Source: Shewanella morhuae (GTDB taxonomy: Bacteria > Pseudomonadota > Gammaproteobacteria > Enterobacterales > Shewanellaceae). From it: 64,000 bases of DNA. Within the stretch, counting starts at the first letter, position 1. Each line of letters starts with the position of its first letter. The position numbers were made by a program, and so were the translations under genes. The notes below the pieces were generated by a model, which was not told the DNA's origin, did not search any database, and saw only the letters and a list, made by a program, of their open reading frames with translations. Where the stretch lies: contig NZ_FTNN01000002.1 in assembly GCF_900156405.1 (NCBI RefSeq), positions 288,547 through 352,546 of the forward strand, given 5' to 3'. Positions 58,466 to 64,000 of this stretch are shown one piece after another.

Positions 58466-60586
58466 TTAGGTTTTTAACTTACCTAATTCTTCATGTTGTT
58501 GTCTAACTAAATCCGCCAATACCACACTGCTTCGCTGTGCTTCATCGGCAAGATGAGCAAGTTCTGATGCGGACTCTGAAATCCCAGTAATATTACGGTT
58601 AACCTCCTCGGTTACGGCACTTTGCTCTTCTGCTGCAGTTGCTATATGTGTAATTTGTCCTGATATTTCCTCAATTTGGCTTACCATTGAATTCAAAGAA
58701 GATAAAGCTTGTTCTGTCTGAGTCACTGCCATTTGTGCCCGTTCAGCCCCTTTATCGATAATACTTGAAGCACTATGTACTTCTTTTTGGAGGGCATCGA
58801 TAAGCACACTAATATCATCGGTGGAGCTTTGAGTCTTGGACGCCAACGCTCTGACTTCATCGGCAACGACGGCGAAACCACGACCTTGCTCACCCGCCCT
58901 AGCGGCTTCAATTGCCGCATTCAAAGCGAGTAGATTTGTTTGCGCCGCAATCGAACTAATCACCTCAAGAATTCGACTAATATTGGTGCTACTTTCGGCC
59001 ACTTTACTAACGGCTATTTTGGCTTGCAATGACTCTTTCGACATCGTGTCTACATAATCCATTGCTTTAGTTAAACTTTCCTCACTTGCACGAATGTTAC
59101 GCGACATCGCCTCTGTTTCTACCGCCGTTTGCTCTGATGCTTTAGCGACTTCGAGCGCTGTTGCGCTCATTTCATTTACCGCAGTAACAACACTTTCAAT
59201 CTCACCATGTTGTCGTTGGACGCTATCACGAGTTAATTGGGCTATTTCTGCTGATGATTGGCTTTCTTGCTGAGTACGACTCGCTAAAACTTTTAATTCT
59301 GCAATGAGACTCTTTAGCTTATAGATAAAGGAGTTAAAGCCTTTTGCTAGAGCGATGAGCTCAGCATGTGAGTCGACTTCAATCGATTGGGTCAAGTCAC
59401 CCTCAGCACTAGCAAGATGCTCTACTCTATTTTGAATCATCTTCAGTGGCGAAATAATGCTGCGAAGCACCAAACTAATGGTGATAACGGCAATCACTGA
59501 TACGACTAACCCCACTATCAATAGTAGGCTGCCAAGTGATGTAGCCATTTCATCCATTTTATTATTGAGTTCAATTGAGCTTTTATAAGCTTGAGCGTTA
59601 GGGACTTGAATAACCAGTGACCATTCAGTATTCGCGAGTGAAATTTTAATCGGATAAGCGACAATAATTTCATCGCCGTCCGTCATGTATTGACCATTCT
59701 TATGCAATGAACTAATTTTAGTCGCTAATTTAGGATCAATTGATTCTGATAGAGGACGGGCTTTTTTACTGTCATAGCTGGACGCAACAATAAAGCCATG
59801 ATTACTCAGTAATGTGACCTTAGCTTGTCCGTCATAAAGGCTCTTTGCTAATCGATCAATTAATGATTGGAATACCGGTAAGTTTACATCAATGCCTATT
59901 ACACCGATGAACTGCTTATGCTTGACTATCGGTACTGTCAGGGAGGTCATTAGCTCAGTATGACCAGGGCTGATTTCGTCTAAATATGGCTCCATTAAAC
60001 AAGGTTTTAGCGTTTCTTTAGCGCACAGATACCATTCAGCATCACGCACACCAAACTCATTCAGACTAGTAAGGTATTTTTCTTGTGAATCATCAACTTG
60101 CCGTTGTTTCACACTACCATCACTATTACGGGTGTAATACACTTCTAATGCACCAGAAGATGCCACACTATGGCTAATCTCTACATTTAAAAATTCGCTA
60201 TCGAGACCATCATAACCATTCGGTTCAAATTGCGCGTACATAGAAGAGGTTTGCGAACTTTTCTTTAGCACGGCCGCAAGAGCAAGCTCTAACCTATCGC
60301 GCTTTAAGGGTAATTCTTCAGCGGTGCTTTCAACAATCCCCGCAAAAGAAAAAGGAATACGAGAAGCTTCATTAATAAACCCCGCAACCATTTCACCATA
60401 CTCGCCTGCTCGTGCCTCTAGCTTATCGCGAGTCTCCAGTTGCAGGGTTTTTTGTACTTGTTCAGAAACCTGGATATTTTGTGCGGATAATGCCTGCCAA
60501 AGACTTATCGTTAAAATTGCGACAATCAATAAGAACAATGCGGAAGTAATCCACAACAATTTAGTACTGATGGATAAATGCTTCAT
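58466..60586 (-). CDS. Methyl-accepting chemotaxis protein with dCache sensor
   Basis: A 706-residue transducer. One membrane helix at about 10-30, a periplasmic double-Cache domain up to about 330 ([14 protein letters not shown] and [19 protein letters not shown]), a second helix at about 335-358, a HAMP linker and a cytoplasmic signalling domain with the conserved hairpin [20 protein letters not shown] and [13 protein letters not shown]. dCache domains of this type often bind amino acids or other small molecules; the ligand is not known here. ATG 60586 has GGGAG 8 bases before it. Monocistronic, between two terminators and a divergent transporter gene. Confidence 0.92.
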   Translation of the reverse strand: MKHLSISTKLLWITSALFLLIVAILTISLWQALSAQNIQVSEQVQKTLQLETRDKLEARAGEYGEMVAGFINEASRIPFSFAGIVESTAEELPLKRDRLELALAAVLKKSSQTSSMYAQFEPNGYDGLDSEFLNVEISHSVASSGALEVYYTRNSDGSVKQRQVDDSQEKYLTSLNEFGVRDAEWYLCAKETLKPCLMEPYLDEISPGHTELMTSLTVPIVKHKQFIGVIGIDVNLPVFQSLIDRLAKSLYDGQAKVTLLSNHGFIVASSYDSKKARPLSESIDPKLATKISSLHKNGQYMTDGDEIIVAYPIKISLANTEWSLVIQVPNAQAYKSSIELNNKMDEMATSLGSLLLIVGLVVSVIAVITISLVLRSIISPLKMIQNRVEHLASAEGDLTQSIEVDSHAELIALAKGFNSFIYKLKSLIAELKVLASRTQQESQSSAEIAQLTRDSVQRQHGEIESVVTAVNEMSATALEVAKASEQTAVETEAMSRNIRASEESLTKAMDYVDTMSKESLQAKIAVSKVAESSTNISRILEVISSIAAQTNLLALNAAIEAARAGEQGRGFAVVADEVRALASKTQSSTDDISVLIDALQKEVHSASSIIDKGAERAQMAVTQTEQALSSLNSMVSQIEEISGQITHIATAAEEQSAVTEEVNRNITGISESASELAHLADEAQRSSVVLADLVRQQHEELGKLKT

Positions 60587-60869
60587 CTGGTTAACTCCCA
60601 AGGGATGACAATTGCACAATAATCTTGAGCTATTTTATTTTAATATTCATTAAACTAACTTAAAAATGGCAACCCACTGTTAAGCTTATCCATATTATCA
60701 AAGGTCTACTTTGTTGCTAATAAGTAAAATATTAGCATCAAAATAGAGGTTAAGGTCTAGATCTATCTCTTTATCTGACGAGATAAACATTTATCGGCCG
60801 CGATTACTGAAATTCAGCTTAAAACTTTAAAATCATTTGTAACAAAATCCATTCTACTGCTTTACACCA

Positions 60870-60898
60870 TTGGTTTGCAGTGAATATCGCCTTATAAT
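60870..60898 (+). promoter_or_regulatory. Candidate promoter of the peptide transporter gene
   Basis: TTGGTT (60870-60875) and a perfect TATAAT (60893-60898) are 17 bases apart, with the start predicted about 35 bases before the ATG at 60942. Confidence 0.45.
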
Positions 60899-60941
60899 CT
60901 TCCCCCTTAAATCTAAAAAAATAATATTGGAAGCAAGCGAT

Positions 60942-62492
60942 ATGACTATTGGGACTGCTCCGGTAAGTAAAACACATTCATTTATGACTGTGTCACTTAT
61001 CGAATTATGGGAACGCTTTGGTTATTACGGTATGCAAGCGCTGATTGTGTACTTTATGGTGCAGCGCCTCGGCTTTGATGACTCACGCGCAAACTTAGTA
61101 TGGAGTGCCTGTGCGGCGCTTATTTATGTATCACCTGCGATTGGCGGCTGGGTTGGGGATAAGATCCTCGGCACTAAGCGAACGATGTTATTGGGTGCGG
61201 GTATCCTTTCTCTAGGATATGCATTAATGGCAGTACCCACTGAAAATACTTGGTTTATGTTTTCAGCACTCGGTGTGATTGTGGTCGGTAACGGCCTATT
61301 CAAACCCAATGCCGGTAACTTAGTTCGTAAAATTTATGAAGGTGACGATTCTAAAATCGACAGTGCGTTTACTATCTATTATATGGCAGTCAACGTCGGC
61401 TCAACCTTCTCTATGTTGCTTACGCCTTGGATTAAGGATTACGTCAACGCCCAGTATGGCAACGAATTTGGTTGGCATGCAGCTTTTGCCGTGTGTTGTG
61501 TGGGTATACTGGTGGGCTTAGGCAACTATGCATTAATGTATAAAAGCCTCGCTAACTATGGTTCTGAGCCAGATACACGCCCAGTCAATAAGAAAAGCCT
61601 CACAATTGTTTTAGTTCTGGCCGCGCTTTCAGTTGTGGCCTCGGCCATTATTCTTGAATATGAAGCGGTTGCACGTATTTTCGTTTATGCCGCAGGTATT
61701 GCGGTATTGGCTATTTTCTTCCACTTAATCCGTACCAGCGAAAAAAGTGAACGCGCGGGCCTTATCGCGGCATTGATCCTAACAGTGCAAACCGTGTTCT
61801 TCTTTATTTTCTATCAGCAAATGTCGACATCACTGGCGCTGTTTGCCCTGCGTAACGTGGACTGGGATTTCCAATTTTTTGGTACCCATTTATGGACTTG
61901 GTCACCAGCCCAATTTCAAGCACTTAACCCACTGTGGATTATGGTGTTGAGCCCTGTATTGGCATGGAGCTATTCATGGGCGGGGCGCAATAATAAAGAC
62001 TTTTCTATTGCTGCTAAGTTTGCGCTCGGTTTTGCGGTCGTCGCGATTGGCTTTTTTATCTATGGTTTTGCGGAGCAATTTGCTGTTAATGGTAAAACCT
62101 CATCATGGATCATGATTTGGGGCTATGCCTCTTACTCTTTAGGTGAATTACTGGTTAGTGGTCTTGGTCTTGCGATGATTGCCCGCTACGTGCCTGCACG
62201 TATGGGTGGTTTTATGATGGGCGCTTATTTTGTCGCATCAGGTATTTCTCAATATCTAGGCGGTGTAGTGGCCAACTTTGCCAGTGTACCGAAAGATTTA
62301 ATCGATCCGCTGCAAACCTTGCCAGTATATACCAGTCTATTTAATAAACTGGGTATCGCGGCGGTGGTCTGTACCTTTATCGCGTTAGCAGTGTTGCCTT
62401 TGATGCGCCGCCTGACTGAGACTCACAATGCCCATAACAGTATTGGCGATAATGCGGCAGCATCACTTCGTGATGTAAAAGCGGAGCTGTAA
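60942..62492 (+). CDS. POT/PTR family proton-coupled di/tripeptide transporter
   Basis: A 516-residue member of the major facilitator superfamily with about 14 hydrophobic helices. The proton and peptide motif ExxER is E21-LW-ER (IELWERFGYYGMQAL), followed by the PTR signature GVIVVGNGLFKPNAGNLV near 110. The sequence is very close to my memory of PepT_So2 from S. oneidensis, a structurally studied transporter. GGAAG precedes the ATG. With the secreted S9 peptidase in this window it fits peptide feeding. A strong terminator follows. Confidence 0.93.
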   Translation: MTIGTAPVSKTHSFMTVSLIELWERFGYYGMQALIVYFMVQRLGFDDSRANLVWSACAALIYVSPAIGGWVGDKILGTKRTMLLGAGILSLGYALMAVPTENTWFMFSALGVIVVGNGLFKPNAGNLVRKIYEGDDSKIDSAFTIYYMAVNVGSTFSMLLTPWIKDYVNAQYGNEFGWHAAFAVCCVGILVGLGNYALMYKSLANYGSEPDTRPVNKKSLTIVLVLAALSVVASAIILEYEAVARIFVYAAGIAVLAIFFHLIRTSEKSERAGLIAALILTVQTVFFFIFYQQMSTSLALFALRNVDWDFQFFGTHLWTWSPAQFQALNPLWIMVLSPVLAWSYSWAGRNNKDFSIAAKFALGFAVVAIGFFIYGFAEQFAVNGKTSSWIMIWGYASYSLGELLVSGLGLAMIARYVPARMGGFMMGAYFVASGISQYLGGVVANFASVPKDLIDPLQTLPVYTSLFNKLGIAAVVCTFIALAVLPLMRRLTETHNAHNSIGDNAAASLRDVKAEL

Positions 62493-62525
62493 TCTTCAAT
62501 CTAATCATCTTTATTGCTTAACACT

Positions 62526-62560
62526 AAACTGCCGATAAGCCATGCTATCGGCAGTTTTTT
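62526..62560 (+). terminator. Terminator of the peptide transporter gene
   Basis: A 12-bp stem, AAACTGCCGATA with TATCGGCAGTTT, loop of 8, then T residues. Confidence 0.9.
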
Positions 62561-62982
62561 ATCACCTGATTCAAATCGATTACTGTCCTTGCGTAGCGCC
62601 TCATAACCCAATGGACTTTAGCAAAAGCTATACAAGCGCATTACGGTGGGCACAGCGCTCAGTTGTTGACAATAAAATCTTTATTCCCACTTTATAATGC
62701 TCAGACTAAGATGACTTTAACCCTCGATTATTGTTACAAAGCAATCACGTGCTCGGTCGACTAGAACACGTTAAATAAGAACTCAAATAAAGATTAAGCT
62801 ACGAGGCATTAGCCGACTAAGCTTGAGAAGTGCTAATGTGACCCCATATCAATGACACTGAATACCTTTTATTCATCATGACTGTTCCCTACGTTTATTT
62901 TTATCTTCAGTTTAACAGTGCTTCTCACAACATAAGAGCCACTTGCTATCACTGATTAAAACGGCAGTCACTTGGAGACACC
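62561..62982. other. Intergenic stretch before the flavin monooxygenase gene
   Basis: About 420 bases with no gene. A perfect TTGACA (62667-62672) and TATAAT (62694-62699) occur but are 21 bases apart, too far for a good sigma-70 promoter as paired. Nothing else stands out. Confidence 0.4.
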
Positions 62983-63990
62983 ATGTCACAACAAACATCA
63001 ATATTAGCCGATATTCCTTTCTCGTTATTGGAACTCGCACCCATGCGCCAAGGGTCGACCGTAGGTGAAACGCTGCACGACAGTTTGCAGTATGCCAAAG
63101 AGGCCGATCGCCTCGGCTTTAATCGCTTTTGGTTTGCCGAGCACCACAATATGCCCGGTATCGCCAGTTCAGCGACCTCAGTATTAATTGGTTATATTGC
63201 TGGTAACACCCTGCGCATTCGGGTTGGTGCGGGCGGCATTATGCTGCCTAACCATGCACCTTTAGTGGTCGCAGAACAGTTCGGTACCCTTGAAAGCCTG
63301 TATCCCGGTCGAATTGATTTGGGTTTGGGGCGCGCGCCCGGCAGCGATCAAATTACCAGCCGAGCATTGAACCGCGATAGCAGCCGCGCCGAACAATTCC
63401 CAGAGGAGGTCAGTGAATTACAAACCTTACTTGGCCCTTACAATGGCCGTCAGGCGGTGCGAGCAATTCCCGGAGAAGGCACAAATGTACCCATTTGGTT
63501 ATTGGGTTCAAGCCTATTTAGTGCACAGTTAGCGGCGCAGCGCGGTTTGCCCTATGTGTTTGCCGGCCACTTTGCACCACGTTTTCTTTATGATGCGATT
63601 GAAATCTATCGCCGCGATTTTAAACCATCGCAAGTGCTGGATAAGCCGTATGTGATGTTAGGTTTGCCGCTCGTTGCCGCCGACACTGATGAAGAGGCGC
63701 AATTTCTGGGTACGACATCGAAGCAACGCGTACTGGCGCTTATCCGTGGTCACGACTTATGGTTAAAACCACCCGTTGAAACCATGGACGGCTTGTGGAG
63801 TGAGCAAGAAAAGACCTACGTCGATAATTTCTTAGGTTTATCTGTCTCTGGCGGCCCTGCGACTATAAAACATCGCTTGGAAATGATCGTCACAGAACTT
63901 GGCATAGATGAGTTTATCTTCACCAACGACTTATATGATCTTGATAAACGCAAAAGGGCACTGCAGATCCTAATGGAGATAAAGAAGTAG
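62983..63990 (+). CDS. LLM-class (luciferase-like) flavin-dependent oxidoreductase
   Basis: A 335-residue member of the bacterial luciferase-like TIM-barrel monooxygenases, resembling the MsnO8/YhbW group. Typical parts are the start PFSLLELAPMRQG, EADRLGFNRFWFAEHHNMPGIASSAT near 40-65, VGAGGIMLPNHAPLVVAEQFGTLE near 85-108 and DLGLGRAPGSD near 117. It would use reduced FMN and oxygen; the substrate is unknown. Complete within the window, ending 10 bases before its edge. Confidence 0.88.
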   Translation: MSQQTSILADIPFSLLELAPMRQGSTVGETLHDSLQYAKEADRLGFNRFWFAEHHNMPGIASSATSVLIGYIAGNTLRIRVGAGGIMLPNHAPLVVAEQFGTLESLYPGRIDLGLGRAPGSDQITSRALNRDSSRAEQFPEEVSELQTLLGPYNGRQAVRAIPGEGTNVPIWLLGSSLFSAQLAAQRGLPYVFAGHFAPRFLYDAIEIYRRDFKPSQVLDKPYVMLGLPLVAADTDEEAQFLGTTSKQRVLALIRGHDLWLKPPVETMDGLWSEQEKTYVDNFLGLSVSGGPATIKHRLEMIVTELGIDEFIFTNDLYDLDKRKRALQILMEIKK

Positions 63991-64000
63991 CCATTCAGTA

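Noticed and set aside
62667..62699. TTGACA and TATAAT pair before the luciferase-like gene
   Set aside because: The 21-base spacer is outside the working range, and the pair is nearly 300 bases from the gene.

Overview
The window reads as chromosomal DNA of a Shewanella-type gammaproteobacterium. I base this on protein sequences recalled from that genus (GltB, the peptide transporter close to PepT_So2, RpoD, HemL), on the gene order, and on a pyrBI operon with a leader-peptide attenuator. The G+C content looks moderate. I had no database access, so the genus is an inference from memory, though a strong one.

Layout. 1-10.4 kb: glutamate synthase gltBD, then the + strand run mtnN, a CobD/CbiB-like membrane protein, a DUF2721 protein, a TRIC-type channel and two small exported proteins. 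10.4-14.3 kb: tyrS, divergent from mepM-anmK (murein hydrolase and anhydro-MurNAc recycling). 14.3-22.3 kb: a peptide-use locus made of a membrane-anchored CadC-like regulator, a secreted S9D-type serine peptidase and a large TonB-dependent receptor. 22.9-26.8 kb: two small genes, erpA, a DUF6776 protein and a CLC chloride transporter.

26.8-37.2 kb is the accessory region and the most interesting part. It holds a LysR regulator and a DUF2877 (AllH/YahE) protein on +, facing five genes on -: an NCS2 permease, an ankyrin-TPR protein, FdrA (AllF/YahF), DUF1116 (AllG/YahG) and carbamate kinase. The content matches the E. coli yahB-D-E-F-G-I group and the AllFGH oxamate carbamoyltransferase plus carbamate kinase. 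No ureide hydrolase is present, so the substrate is open. I see a CRP-like site, a 9-bp dyad and two phased 5-4-5 dyads in its control regions.

37.2-48 kb: pyrL-pyrBI with attenuator, hemL, nhaD, exeAB, cca and lpp, separated by long gene-poor gaps with possible relics and one nested palindromic element. 48-58 kb: rlmA-like, uppP, folK, folB, plsY, tsaD and the macromolecular synthesis operon rpsU-yqeY-dnaG-rpoD with an internal terminator. 58-64 kb: tRNA-Ile2(CAU), a dCache chemoreceptor, a proton-coupled peptide transporter and a luciferase-like monooxygenase.

How the genes work together: ammonia assimilation (gltBD), pyrimidine synthesis (pyrBI) and the carbamoyl-transfer cluster all concern nitrogen, and the last two share carbamoyl phosphate. 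The S9 peptidase, TonB receptor and POT transporter fit an organism that feeds on peptides. Starts were adjusted from the longest reading frame wherever a Shine-Dalgarno site or family length favoured an internal codon.
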